Shown piece by piece: positions 20,403-29,254 of a stretch of DNA of 58,125 bases (positions within the stretch are counted from its first letter, which is position 1; each line of letters opens with the position of its first letter). The position numbers and the translations under genes are program-made. Origin of the DNA: an uncultured Rhodospirillales bacterium (GTDB taxonomy: Bacteria > Pseudomonadota > Alphaproteobacteria > Azospirillales > Azospirillaceae); assembly GCA_903920145.1 (NCBI GenBank), contig CAIXKV010000218.1, forward strand, positions 1 through 58,125, given 5' to 3'. The notes below the pieces were generated by a model. The model ran no database searches. It saw nothing but the letters and a program-made list of their open reading frames with translations, and was not told where the DNA came from.

Positions 20403-21209
20403 ATGGACGACCTTTCCTTCGACCCCCACCCCCCCACTGCCGTGACGGTGGCGACGCCGCTGCGGATCGCCGTCGCGAGCCAGGACGGCAGCCGAGTTGA
20501 TCAGCATTTCGGTCAAACCGAAGCGTTCCTGGTGTTCGATGTCACCGCCGCTGGTGCAGTCGCGATCGGGACTCGGGCCATTGCCGATCACGCCGTGGGC
20601 GACGAGAACCCGCGCGACACCGTCTGCCGTATGCTGGCCGATTGCACGGTGCTGCTGGTCTCCAAGATCGGCATCTCGCCCCAGGAAAAGCTGGCCGGCG
20701 TCGGCATTGAGGCCAGCGACCGGCATGCCGGAGAGTCAGTCGAAGCGGCGCTGGCCGCCGTGTTCGCCGCCAAAGCGGTTCGCCACGACAACACTCCGCT
20801 TGACGCCATCGGCTTTCGCTTGCGCCACGCCATGCTGCGGGTTGCAGACCTCGACCGATCGTTGGACTTCTATACCCGCCAATTGGGCATGCGGGTGCTG
20901 GAGCGCCGCGACCACAAGAGGAACCAGTTTTCCCAAGCCTATCTCGGTTACGGCGATGATTTCGGCGAGATGGCGCTGGAGCTGGTGGCCAACTGGACGC
21001 GCGACCAGCCTTACGCCGTGGGCGAGTCCTTCGGCCACATCGCCATTGAGGTGTTCGGCATCACCGCACTGTGCGACCGGCTGGCCGCCGCTGGCATCCC
21101 GATGCCGCGTCCGCCCCGTGCCCAACGCCACGGCGAAAACATTGTCGCCTTCATCGAAGACCCCGACGGCCACCGCATCGAACTGCTGCAACTGCCGAGC
21201 GGCGCGTAG
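20403..21209 (+). CDS. NifX-glyoxalase I fusion protein
   Basis: A 268-residue fusion. Residues 19-128 are a NifX/NifB-C-type cofactor-binding domain (IAVASQDGSRVDQHFGQTE, with H35 in the position used by relatives to bind the cluster, and VLLVSKIGISPQEKL). Residues 139-265 are a glyoxalase I (VOC fold) domain. The four metal ligands of GloA are all present: H142, E193, H212 and E260, spaced as in E. coli GloA (about 51, 19 and 48 residues). The start has GGAGAG upstream and a consensus sigma-54 promoter. Divergent from vnfD. Both domains look intact, so it may carry a FeV-co precursor and also bind a metal; methylglyoxal detoxification is the default family role. Confidence 0.9.
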   Translation: MDDLSFDPHPPTAVTVATPLRIAVASQDGSRVDQHFGQTEAFLVFDVTAAGAVAIGTRAIADHAVGDENPRDTVCRMLADCTVLLVSKIGISPQEKLAGVGIEASDRHAGESVEAALAAVFAAKAVRHDNTPLDAIGFRLRHAMLRVADLDRSLDFYTRQLGMRVLERRDHKRNQFSQAYLGYGDDFGEMALELVANWTRDQPYAVGESFGHIAIEVFGITALCDRLAAAGIPMPRPPRAQRHGENIVAFIEDPDGHRIELLQLPSGA

Positions 21210-21217
21210 CTGTTCTT

Positions 21218-21365
21218 ATACCCTCGAGCCTTGATGGTGACTCATCAAGGCTGCCCTCAGACGCCGGGCGGGCGCATCCGCGCCCTTGGCTTCGCGCCAT
21301 GGGGCGCGCGGCGGCGGTCGCCGCCGATACCAACGGCACGGATCATTGTCTAGGCCCGTTGGTAT
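21218..21365. repeat. modular palindromic repeat, copy 4
   Basis: H1 half-hairpin, spacer S and H3 (TACCAACGGCACGG..CCCGTTGGTA) between the NifX-glyoxalase gene and the Nif11 gene. Confidence 0.9.
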
Positions 21366-21392
21366 TACACCCCTAACAGAAGGATATCCCCG

Positions 21393-21590
21393 ATGTCAGT
21401 CGAATCGGCCATTGCCTACATCAAGAGGATGCGCGAAGATCAAGATTTTCGCCGCGTCGTCAACAACAACAGCGAAGACGAGGCCGCCAATTGGGCTTTG
21501 GTCAAGGACGCCGGCTACGATTTCACCATGACCGAGTTCAAGCAGGCCCAAGACGTCATCTACAAGGAACATGGCATTACGCCGATGTGA
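21393..21590 (+). CDS. Nif11-family small protein
   Basis: A 65-residue protein of the Nif11 family (SAIAYIKRMREDQDFRRVVN, WALVKDAGYDFTMTEFKQAQ). The family takes its name from nif-linked genes and also serves as leader region for some RiPP precursors. There is no Gly-Gly cleavage motif or Cys-rich core after the Nif11 part, so this is the nif-type form, not an obvious RiPP precursor. AGAAGGA precedes the start. It follows the NifX-glyoxalase gene, separated by a repeat, so it may share that transcript. Confidence 0.88.
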   Translation: MSVESAIAYIKRMREDQDFRRVVNNNSEDEAANWALVKDAGYDFTMTEFKQAQDVIYKEHGITPM

Positions 21591-21611
21591 CGGCATCGCT
21601 CCGCCGCCTGT

Positions 21612-23777
21612 TTACGGCCGATGCCGGGCCGGGCAGGCCGTGAAGGTATCAACATGTGAGGTGAAGTTGGTGCAGTGGGTAAAATCGGCATCGATCCGGA
21701 AGCGCTCCAGGGCTTTTCGGTCATTGTCGGAAAAGGCGTCCGCCGGTTTCGAGGATAGGGGAGGAATTGGTGCCAAGACCATCAGCGGCCCTCGGTGAGT
21801 CGCGAAGTCCTGATCGGCTATTGCCCCCAGGCCTACGCCTGGGGTCAGGGCGATGTTGCCGGTCAGGCGAACAAAGCGGTCGGTTGGTGGAAAAAAGGGA
21901 ACGATGTAACTCTCAGCCCAGCCGTTCACCATCACGAACAGGGTGTCAGGGGCATCCAGGCCGGCGGGGACCGACAGGCCGAACCAGCTTTTTCCGTAAG
22001 GGATGTGTCCCCAATCGCTCGGCCGAGTCCACGCCACCGAAAGCACGGCGCATAGCGTCAGCATCACCACACGCGATCGGTAGTTACGGAAAATTGCCAG
22101 AATAGCAACGCCCAGCACCAGCCCGCCGATTAACTCAAGGCTGACCAGATAACGCTGATACGCGAAGACCGCCATCCATAGCGCATAACCGATCAGAAAA
22201 AATGCCAGCAAAAACAGGCGTGCACGGCCCTCGGGACGGGTTGGCAAACGCTTTCCCAACCGGGCGATCATCCGAACCGCAACACCAACTGCGGCAACGG
22301 CCAAGGCAGCCGTGATCAACAGGAATCGGGGGTCGCGGAACGGCCCTTCTGAGGTTGAGCGGGTGACACAAAACCAATTCTGGTCAAAGACCTGCAAACA
22401 ATGCTGCGTGCTGTCATAGAACCCATAATCAAAAGTCCAAAGAACCAGTATCGAAAAAATCTCTCCAAGCGATTTTGGAATAAAGGTAATCGCCGAAAAA
22501 GCCTCTTGCAGATAGAATGGAGATTTAAACCAGTCATTAAAATAGGGAAAAAATGGACTGTGGTACTGTTGCCAGAGCAGATAAGCGGGATAACCGTCGC
22601 CGATCAAGAAGCCGAGCAGAAAGCCAAGAGTGCCGGCCGGCGCCAAGGTCAGCAAGGTCACGCGCAGCCGCCGGCACATCATGAAGCCGACGGCCAAGCC
22701 GGGGAGGAACAGAATGTGGGTGAGCTTCAGTCCGACCGCGAGGCCGACCAAAAGCCCGACCCCCAGAATCATCATCGGCAGTCGGCGATCCCGATCATCG
22801 ATCTCGAGGCTGCGGAGCGCTAGCGCCAAGCCGGCGAGCAACGGTAGGCAGGCCGTGTTGTCGACGAAGGTGGTGCCGACCTCGGATAGAAAGGTGGCAG
22901 AAGTGAAGCCGATGACGGTTGCGGGCAAGGTCAGGGCGTGTCGGCGCGCTCTGGAATACCCAGCAAACAACTGCCAGCCGATCAAGTAAACAAGGATAAA
23001 ATTGAGCGAAGCCAAAGCGCCCATCGTCGCGCCCGCAAGACTCGGCGGAAGATTAGCAATTGCTAAGTAGTATGGGATATGGGGAAACGGGTTCGACCAT
23101 GTTTGGACTTGACCCGGAGCAATATCCAAATGACTGCGGTCATAGAGCAGGGCGTAGGGAGCATAGATGTGATAATTCTTCTGATCCCAATTGACATCCT
23201 GGCCCTGGACCACGGCCCATCCAACCGCCGCAATCATGCCCGCGACGGCAATCACCGCCAGTTCGCGGACGGACAGTCCGCCGACACCTCGGTAGACCCA
23301 CGCGAGCATTCGGCCCAGTCCCAACACCACCACCAGCGCCGAGGCCCCCAACAGGGCCTCTGAGCACATTCGGATTGGATAGCGAGCGCGATATTGGTGG
23401 CCGTTGCTGCGCGGATCACTGTTGTCGGACGCCGAAAAACCCAGAGAACGGGTCGCGCCCCTGTTTAGGCACTGGAAAGAATAGGCACCGCCGCCGGTCT
23501 TGCGGATACTGTCATCAACGCTGTGGGCCGGACCAAGCGGTCGCCCGTCCTCGAATAGTGCCAATTCCGCGTGCAATGCCCCACGAGAGGCACCGGCAAT
23601 ATCGTCACATCCGGTGACGAACAGGCCCAACCGGGTTAGCATCGTGCCTACCCGATAATCGAAAAAAGCATGGTCGCCGTCCACCACCTCAGTTGGATCG
23701 AGCGTGTATTCTACCACCAGTAGGCCGGCACGGGAGGCAACGCCCAGGCTTATCACGAGGCCAGCAGCAAGGACCAC
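21612..23777 (-). CDS. polytopic membrane protein, GT-C glycosyltransferase-like
   Basis: A large membrane protein with about 12 predicted helices, of the GT-C/DUF2029 kind by layout. A first helix (VVLAAGLVISLGVASRAG) is followed by a luminal loop, then repeated helix pairs and an NWDQKNYHIYAPYALLYDRS segment typical of the first luminal loop of such enzymes. The start is unclear: the reading frame continues upstream to 24257 through DNA that is a TnpB remnant and a repeat. I place the conserved part from GTG 23777; no good ribosome site is visible. If translation starts at ATG 23936, the protein begins with transposase-derived residues. GC content falls around 22400-22560. Confidence 0.65.
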   Translation of the reverse strand: MVLAAGLVISLGVASRAGLLVVEYTLDPTEVVDGDHAFFDYRVGTMLTRLGLFVTGCDDIAGASRGALHAELALFEDGRPLGPAHSVDDSIRKTGGGAYSFQCLNRGATRSLGFSASDNSDPRSNGHQYRARYPIRMCSEALLGASALVVVLGLGRMLAWVYRGVGGLSVRELAVIAVAGMIAAVGWAVVQGQDVNWDQKNYHIYAPYALLYDRSHLDIAPGQVQTWSNPFPHIPYYLAIANLPPSLAGATMGALASLNFILVYLIGWQLFAGYSRARRHALTLPATVIGFTSATFLSEVGTTFVDNTACLPLLAGLALALRSLEIDDRDRRLPMMILGVGLLVGLAVGLKLTHILFLPGLAVGFMMCRRLRVTLLTLAPAGTLGFLLGFLIGDGYPAYLLWQQYHSPFFPYFNDWFKSPFYLQEAFSAITFIPKSLGEIFSILVLWTFDYGFYDSTQHCLQVFDQNWFCVTRSTSEGPFRDPRFLLITAALAVAAVGVAVRMIARLGKRLPTRPEGRARLFLLAFFLIGYALWMAVFAYQRYLVSLELIGGLVLGVAILAIFRNYRSRVVMLTLCAVLSVAWTRPSDWGHIPYGKSWFGLSVPAGLDAPDTLFVMVNGWAESYIVPFFPPTDRFVRLTGNIALTPGVGLGAIADQDFATHRGPLMVLAPIPPLSSKPADAFSDNDRKALERFRIDADFTHCTNFTSHVDTFTACPARHRP

Positions 23778-23827
23778 GCCCCACAGCAGCCACGCCCACA
23801 GCCGGGCGGATGATAAGGACGCCCCTC

Positions 23828-23880
23828 TGATACCGGCGAGCCCTGATACTGACACATCGCCGGATGTCTGACTGGTATCA
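23828..23880. repeat. H2 palindrome inside the tnpB remnant, copy 5
   Basis: H2 core (ATACCGGCGAG..ATCGCCGG) with an outer TGATACC/GGTATCA pair. On the minus strand it begins right after the TSQT codons of the tnpB remnant, where the zinc-finger CxxC should follow. Confidence 0.8.
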
Positions 23881-24454
23881 GCAGCGTTGACTTCGACCAA
23901 TCGACCCCCTCGATCCGCCAGCTTATACGCCAGCATCGTCTTGAATGCCGACCATCCCTGATCCAGGATAGCGCGATTCAAACCGGACTTCTGCCGCACC
24001 ATCCGCCCTGGTTCTTCCGCCGTTCCTCTGGCAGACGCCGACATGTTCCTGACTTTCAGTGCCTCCACAACGACCACGCCCATGTCAATGCCGATCGCAG
24101 GTAATGCCGATAGACTTGGTTCTGCGACCTCGCGTTCACACGGGACGGCAGCGAACCCCTGACCGGCTCGGCGCGACACCGCGATGGTGCAGATATCGCC
24201 CGGTCCAGATCGCGGAGCGCCTGCTGTAGCGCATAGACTGGCGCCGCTTTGAGCCACTCCACTTCAGCCCGCAATGCGGTGGCCTCGCGGCACTGGCTTG
24301 CGAAGCTGAATTTCCGGCCAGGGCGATACCAATCCCGACGCTGTTCCAGCGCCAGAGTGTACACGAAGCGGCACGCGCCCGCGATCTGCGCCATCTGAGC
24401 GTACTGCTCGGGCGACGGATACAGGCGGAACATTGCGGCCTTGCGTTCGATCAT
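23866..24454 (-). pseudogene. TnpB (IS200/IS605) remnant
   Basis: The start MIERKAAMFRLYPSPEQ at 24454 is TnpB N-terminal, running to about 24190. A second piece, in another frame, reads IGIDMGV joined directly to VVVEALKVRNMSASARGT. It continues through MVRQKSGLNRAILDQGW to NAADTSQT. The first keeps the RuvC-I Asp and the second the RuvC-II Glu, with the central part lost, and the zinc finger is cut by the H2 repeat. Inactive: frameshifted and internally deleted. Confidence 0.85.
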
Positions 24455-24481
24455 GCACTGAGTATACATTGGTCTATAATT

Positions 24482-24622
24482 GATAACAATGCCTATCGTC
24501 GAGGCCGGCACTGCGTTTTCGCACGGCACATCCATTTGGTCTTCGTGACAAAATACCGCCGCCCTGGACGACGCCAAATGCATATTCGCCAATACATCGA
24601 ACAGCAACGAACGCCGGACTAA
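24482..24622 (+). pseudogene. TnpA (IS200-type Y1 transposase) remnant
   Basis: The frame reads YRRGRHCVFARHIHLVFVTKYRR, the conserved start of IS200 TnpA with the HxH metal pair. It is then fused directly to a typical C-terminal end, IRQYIEQQRTPD, and TAA. The middle, including the catalytic Tyr, is gone. Divergent from the tnpB remnant as in IS605. A perfect hairpin (CTCCGGC-ctgaac-GCCGGAG) follows at 24639-24658 and may be the right-end structure. Confidence 0.8.
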
Positions 24623-24702
24623 CGAATCATGCGCCGATCTCCGGCCTGAACGCCGGAGCTTGCGACGCTAATAAAGTGGGTCATCGTTAGGACGCGCCGG
24701 GA

Positions 24703-26616
24703 TTAAATTGCGGCCTCAGGATTCAGCGAACGGTTGACCGTGGTTAATAACTGTATCGCATCAATCGGCTTACCGACAAAATCCGTAATGCCATTCTCTG
24801 AAAGCCACCGACCGCCCTTGCCTTTGACATAGGCACTAACGGCAATCACGGGCATTGCCGGATCGCACCCATCAACCGAGCCCGATCGGATCCGGCGCGT
24901 CAGCTCTATGCCGTTGATTTCGGGAAGATGTAAATCCATCAGGACGGCTTCAAATCGATTTTCCTTGAGCATGGCCAAAGCGTGGGCTCCATCTTCGGCA
25001 CAGCGCACTTGATAATCGTGGGGTTCAAGCAGACTCAGCAGGAGCTTTCGACTAAAAACGTCGTTTTCGATCACCAAAAGATTCGCCCCCGCCCCCGCTG
25101 GGAGGGCGACTTGTGACACGGCGACCGCCGGCTGTTCTGGTACAGCAAGATCAAAAGTGGCCGTAAATGAGAATCGTGAACCCACATTGGGAACGGATTC
25201 TAACCAAATCCTCCCGCCCATCAAGGTTACAAGTTGCTCCGATATCGCCAATCCCAATCCTGAGCCGCCGAAGCGCCGCGTTGTCGAAATATCTTCCTGT
25301 TCGAAAAGAGCAAAAATACGATGTTGATTCTCGGGCTTAATCCCAATGCCCGTATCCGTGACATGAAAGAGGATAACAATCTGTCTATTTTCGCTCATGA
25401 TAGAATCAATCGTGGCGGAAATTTCAATACCTCCTTTAGGCGTAAATTTGAGAGCATTGCCGATCAAGTTCATTATGACCTGACGCAAGGCCGAGATATC
25501 CCCCCGAACCTGGCAGGAAAGTTCTGGAGTGATTGATGTCGTGAAGGTCAAATTTGTTTTATCGATTTGCGTCCGAAATAATTTTATAATATCGTTCAAT
25601 TCATCGGCCAGATTAAAACTCGTGGTTTCTAGCTTTAGTTTTCTGGCTTCCAGCTTAGAGAATTCAAGAAGGTCTTGGACCAGCTTTAACAGGTTCTTTC
25701 CGGCCTTAGACACAATTTCGAGTTGCTCTCTGCGTTCCGCCTGGATTTCCTCGATCAAAAGCAGGTCGCTAAAGCCGATAATCGCGTTGAGCGGGGTTCG
25801 CAACTCATGGCTCATATTGGCTAGAAAAACACTCTTGGCTCGGCACGCCGTTTCTGCCCGCTCCTTGGCCGCCGCCAATTCGTTCATGGCCCGGTGTGTT
25901 TCTGTAATATCCACGAAGGTTGATAATATATTATCACCAAGAAAAGTTCCAGAAGCCATCATTACAAGAATGTCTCCATTCTTGCAGGTTATCAGACACT
26001 CCTTCGGAGCAATACGCTCTCCAGTCGCTTCTGAATGACGTTTAGCATCCATCCATGACTTAGAAAGCTTAGATCTGTACTCTTCATTTGGATAAATGCA
26101 TCGCCACCAGTCTTCAATAGTGCGAATTTCATCACGGGAATAACCAAAAGTTTGAGCAAATTTCTCGTTATAATCAATTAAAATTCCATCTCTTGTCCTT
26201 AATCCCATGGCAACGGGAGAAACATTGAACAAATGACGAAATTTTTCATCACTCTCACTCGCAGATGAGGCGCAGACAATATAACGAAGCCTTTCATAAA
26301 AAAAGCTAAAAACAATTCCCATTATTGCAAATAAAATTAGCGAGAGAATTGTCTTTGAATCTTCTATAACAAATGACAATTGAGGAGGAATGAAAATATA
26401 CCAAACCAAAACCGCTGAAATTGCCGTTGCGCCGATTCCTCCCCAGAGTCCGCCGATCAACGGCGAAAAGAAAACTGTCGGATAGAAAAGAAACCAAATC
26501 AATGGTTGAAAATAATCCCAAAGCTCCCATTGCACGCCCGCCGCGATGAATGGCAACAGGAGCGCCAGGACAAGACGCGTCAGACTGGGCTGGGATAAGC
26601 GCAAGAATACAGGCAT
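24703..26616 (-). CDS. hybrid sensor histidine kinase
   Basis: A 637-residue membrane kinase. Residues 10-105 hold about four hydrophobic helices, similar to KdpD-type DUF4118. A PAS domain follows (about 125-240), then HisKA with the phospho-His in FLANMSHELRTPLN (near 270-283) and HATPase with VIMNLIGNALKF, DTGIGI and GGSGLGLAI. A C-terminal receiver has its Asp in VLMDLHLPEING. It should autophosphorylate and pass phosphate to its own receiver, then to an unidentified output. The first half of the gene is AT-rich compared with the rest of the window. No cognate regulator is adjacent. Confidence 0.9.
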   Translation of the reverse strand: MPVFLRLSQPSLTRLVLALLLPFIAAGVQWELWDYFQPLIWFLFYPTVFFSPLIGGLWGGIGATAISAVLVWYIFIPPQLSFVIEDSKTILSLILFAIMGIVFSFFYERLRYIVCASSASESDEKFRHLFNVSPVAMGLRTRDGILIDYNEKFAQTFGYSRDEIRTIEDWWRCIYPNEEYRSKLSKSWMDAKRHSEATGERIAPKECLITCKNGDILVMMASGTFLGDNILSTFVDITETHRAMNELAAAKERAETACRAKSVFLANMSHELRTPLNAIIGFSDLLLIEEIQAERREQLEIVSKAGKNLLKLVQDLLEFSKLEARKLKLETTSFNLADELNDIIKLFRTQIDKTNLTFTTSITPELSCQVRGDISALRQVIMNLIGNALKFTPKGGIEISATIDSIMSENRQIVILFHVTDTGIGIKPENQHRIFALFEQEDISTTRRFGGSGLGLAISEQLVTLMGGRIWLESVPNVGSRFSFTATFDLAVPEQPAVAVSQVALPAGAGANLLVIENDVFSRKLLLSLLEPHDYQVRCAEDGAHALAMLKENRFEAVLMDLHLPEINGIELTRRIRSGSVDGCDPAMPVIAVSAYVKGKGGRWLSENGITDFVGKPIDAIQLLTTVNRSLNPEAAI

Positions 26617-26850
26617 AAGGACACCATTTCATTGGATAGAAAGATATCGTCACGCTCATTCATTATTAAGCTAATCATTACTTCTGGACTGTACAGACCC
26701 TTCCAAAAAGCTACACAATTAAGATATTAATTGCAAGTGTTGGCATCCTATCGGAAACGATACTACCTTCGCCATCTGGTGGGTGGGTGGGTTGTTTTTT
26801 TATGACTAAAATTTATCTTTAAACAACATCACCGATGCCGGAGCAATGGC

Positions 26851-26910
26851 GCGGGGCCGCCGTCGCGGCCCGAGGACCGGCGATGTGTCAGTATCAGGGC
26901 TCGCCGGTAT
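26851..26910. repeat. partial S spacer plus H2, copy 6
   Basis: GGGGCCGCCGTCGCGGCCC, then H2 in the opposite orientation, ending CGCCGGTAT at 26910, where it touches the SulP stop codon (26910-26912, minus strand). The rest of the gap 26617-26850 is AT-rich and holds no gene I can support. Confidence 0.85.
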
Positions 26911-29216
26911 CACTGGTCTTGCGCCCACTGCGCCAAACGCAATTGGTCGTTGCGGATCATCAGGCTGTCTCCGATATTACGCAGGATGGTGACAGCGATT
27001 CGCGGCGAGATGCGGTCCATCATCAACAGGTCGTCCAGCGCCAGACGATAACACACCGTCGGCGTATCGGCGACGACCTCGGCAGTCCAAACCCCACCGC
27101 GCAGCAGGGCCGTTTCCCCCAACAGCACGCCGGGACGGTATCCGGCTTGGCGCACCGGACGTTGATCACTGGTTGGCCGTAACTGGCGAGTCGCACGCCC
27201 CTTGACCAACAGCAACACGGCATCGGCGGGATCCCCGTTGCGAAGAATATAGTGCCCTGGGGCATAGTCCTCGCGACGAGCGATGACTTGCAGCACCGAA
27301 AGATGGGCTTCGCCGAGGCCCGCCAGCGACGGATGTTCAGCGAGGGGAATCTCGGTATCCTCGGCCTCGGGCTCGTTGAGAGTGGCGAGCAACAAATCTT
27401 CGGCGTAGGCAAGCGCAGTGTCCATTTCGGCGATCACACGGCCTTCCCGCTCGGGGGCGTCATAACCAACCTCGCGGATAAAGCGACGGGAGTCCGAGTC
27501 TTCGGGCAGGCCGGCCAGCAAAAGCCGGCAACCGCGTTCCGCCAGCGCCTGATCAACCCGGTCCAGAATCAAGGCGCCGGTGCTATCGATGTCTGTAACC
27601 CGGCGAAAATCGAGGATCATGACGGCTGTTGTCGCGGCCTCGGTTTCGATACGGCGACTAAGCAAATCAGCCGAGCCGAAAAACACCGGCCCTTGCAGTT
27701 CGACCACGGCAATCACCTGTCCATGACATTCCAGGCGATCGGCGTCAACATTCGAGCGGGCCGTGTGGGATTGGAAGGTGTCGCCTCGGTAAACCCGACG
27801 AATGGCCGAACCGCTGGAGCGTTTCAGAAACACCGCCACCGTAGCCAGCATGCCGATCCCAACCGCCGCCAGCACGTCCACGAAAGCAACCAAGGCGCTA
27901 ACCAAGATTAGCACCACAAAATCAAGGGCGAGATCTCCCCCAAAGGCACGACCGGGACGCCTCACCACCTTGACCACCAGATGACGGCTCCACTCATCCA
28001 ATCCCTGCACCATCTGGATCACGACCACCGCCGCCATCACCGATAAGGGGATTGCACCAACCAGATTAACCAAAACCAGTGTCATGACAACCAGACAGAT
28101 GGCAAGACACAGGTTGGTTCTCCAGGTCCGGCTTCCATGATTATAGGCGGAACGCGTCAACAAAGGGGAGCCGCCGGTCGATGTGCCGCCAATAAATCCA
28201 CTCAATATATTGCATAAACCTTGATTAATTAACTCTCTATTGCTGTTGTAGCGCGTCTTGAGTAGGGAATCAGCCATGGCTGCGCTTAATAAGGACTGGA
28301 CCGATGAGATAAATGCCAAGGTGATTCCGGTTGCCACCACCGGATAGACCAGCGCGGCCAAAAGATGGGGATCGGTCGCGAACTCCAGGCCGGCGATCGG
28401 TGGCATCACCGGCAAGCCGCTGGGCAAGGCCCCGATGAGCGGTCCGAGCCTGTGCGGGTCGTCCACCCACCACCCGGCCCCATATTGTGCGACACTGCCC
28501 ACGATGAGCCCCATCAAAGCACCGGGCACCACCGGGATAAAACGGGGGAGAACGAGCGTCGCCACCCCCGCGAGTCCCCCAAAGCCAAGAGCGGGAAGCG
28601 TAATGTCGCCTGTTCCGGCGACGGCTCGCCAGACTTCGGGCCATCCCGTCAGCCCCAACAGGAACGGCACCTGAATCAGCACGATTTGGATCACGAAGCC
28701 GGTGACAAAACCGGCCACGATGGTCTGTGGCACATACTTAACCAAGTCACCCAGTCTTAACGCACCCAGCACCACCTGGGTCAATCCGGCGACCACCAAC
28801 GCCGCCGCAACCACCGTCATCAAGGTGACAGCCCGTGCAGCAGGATCGGCAGACAAAGCCGAGGTCAGTTCCGGCAAAGTTGACACCCCCGCCATCATGG
28901 TTGCCAACAGGGCCGCCTGGGTGGCGCGTGGCGCGTTGATATGCAGTCGACCACGCCCAACAACCGCAAGAACCAAAGCTCCGGCGAGGGCGGTTGCAAA
29001 GGCGGCGCTCATGCCGATTGGCACAAAGGCGCTTCCGAGCGGTTGATAGACCACAGCCCCGCAACTGAGGATCATCGGCAGCATAAACAGCATTGCCATG
29101 ACCGCACCCACAAGATCGGCGCGCCAGGCTTCCTGGAACGTCCGATGCCAACCGCCGATACGGTCACGCCACGACATTGATGGTGACATTGATGGTGAAG
29201 AGATGAACCACGCCAT
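26910..29216 (-). CDS. SulP-family anion transporter with STAS and cNMP-binding domains
   Basis: A 768-residue inner-membrane protein. The first 460 residues carry about 12-14 helices of the SLC26/SulP fold. Residues about 490-600 form a STAS domain (VIAVVELQGPVFFGSADLL and RRVTDIDSTGALIL, where the Ser is the usual phosphorylation site). Residues about 640-750 resemble a cyclic-nucleotide-binding domain (HYILRNGDPADAVLLLVKGRATRQL). The likely substrate is sulfate, bicarbonate or another oxyanion. It follows, by 38 bases, a gene encoding an RsbW-like kinase domain. The first ATG is chosen; ATGs at 29189 and 29177 are alternatives. Confidence 0.88.
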   Translation of the reverse strand: MAWFISSPSMSPSMSWRDRIGGWHRTFQEAWRADLVGAVMAMLFMLPMILSCGAVVYQPLGSAFVPIGMSAAFATALAGALVLAVVGRGRLHINAPRATQAALLATMMAGVSTLPELTSALSADPAARAVTLMTVVAAALVVAGLTQVVLGALRLGDLVKYVPQTIVAGFVTGFVIQIVLIQVPFLLGLTGWPEVWRAVAGTGDITLPALGFGGLAGVATLVLPRFIPVVPGALMGLIVGSVAQYGAGWWVDDPHRLGPLIGALPSGLPVMPPIAGLEFATDPHLLAALVYPVVATGITLAFISSVQSLLSAAMADSLLKTRYNSNRELINQGLCNILSGFIGGTSTGGSPLLTRSAYNHGSRTWRTNLCLAICLVVMTLVLVNLVGAIPLSVMAAVVVIQMVQGLDEWSRHLVVKVVRRPGRAFGGDLALDFVVLILVSALVAFVDVLAAVGIGMLATVAVFLKRSSGSAIRRVYRGDTFQSHTARSNVDADRLECHGQVIAVVELQGPVFFGSADLLSRRIETEAATTAVMILDFRRVTDIDSTGALILDRVDQALAERGCRLLLAGLPEDSDSRRFIREVGYDAPEREGRVIAEMDTALAYAEDLLLATLNEPEAEDTEIPLAEHPSLAGLGEAHLSVLQVIARREDYAPGHYILRNGDPADAVLLLVKGRATRQLRPTSDQRPVRQAGYRPGVLLGETALLRGGVWTAEVVADTPTVCYRLALDDLLMMDRISPRIAVTILRNIGDSLMIRNDQLRLAQWAQDQ

Positions 29217-29254
29217 ATCCCAGCTCCATGGACGATATCGGCAGCGCCCGGATG

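Noticed and set aside
20403-21209. Reading the NifX-glyoxalase gene as two genes with a sequencing error
   Set aside because: One continuous frame with both domains intact, good linker and no stop or overlap, so a true fusion is the simpler reading.
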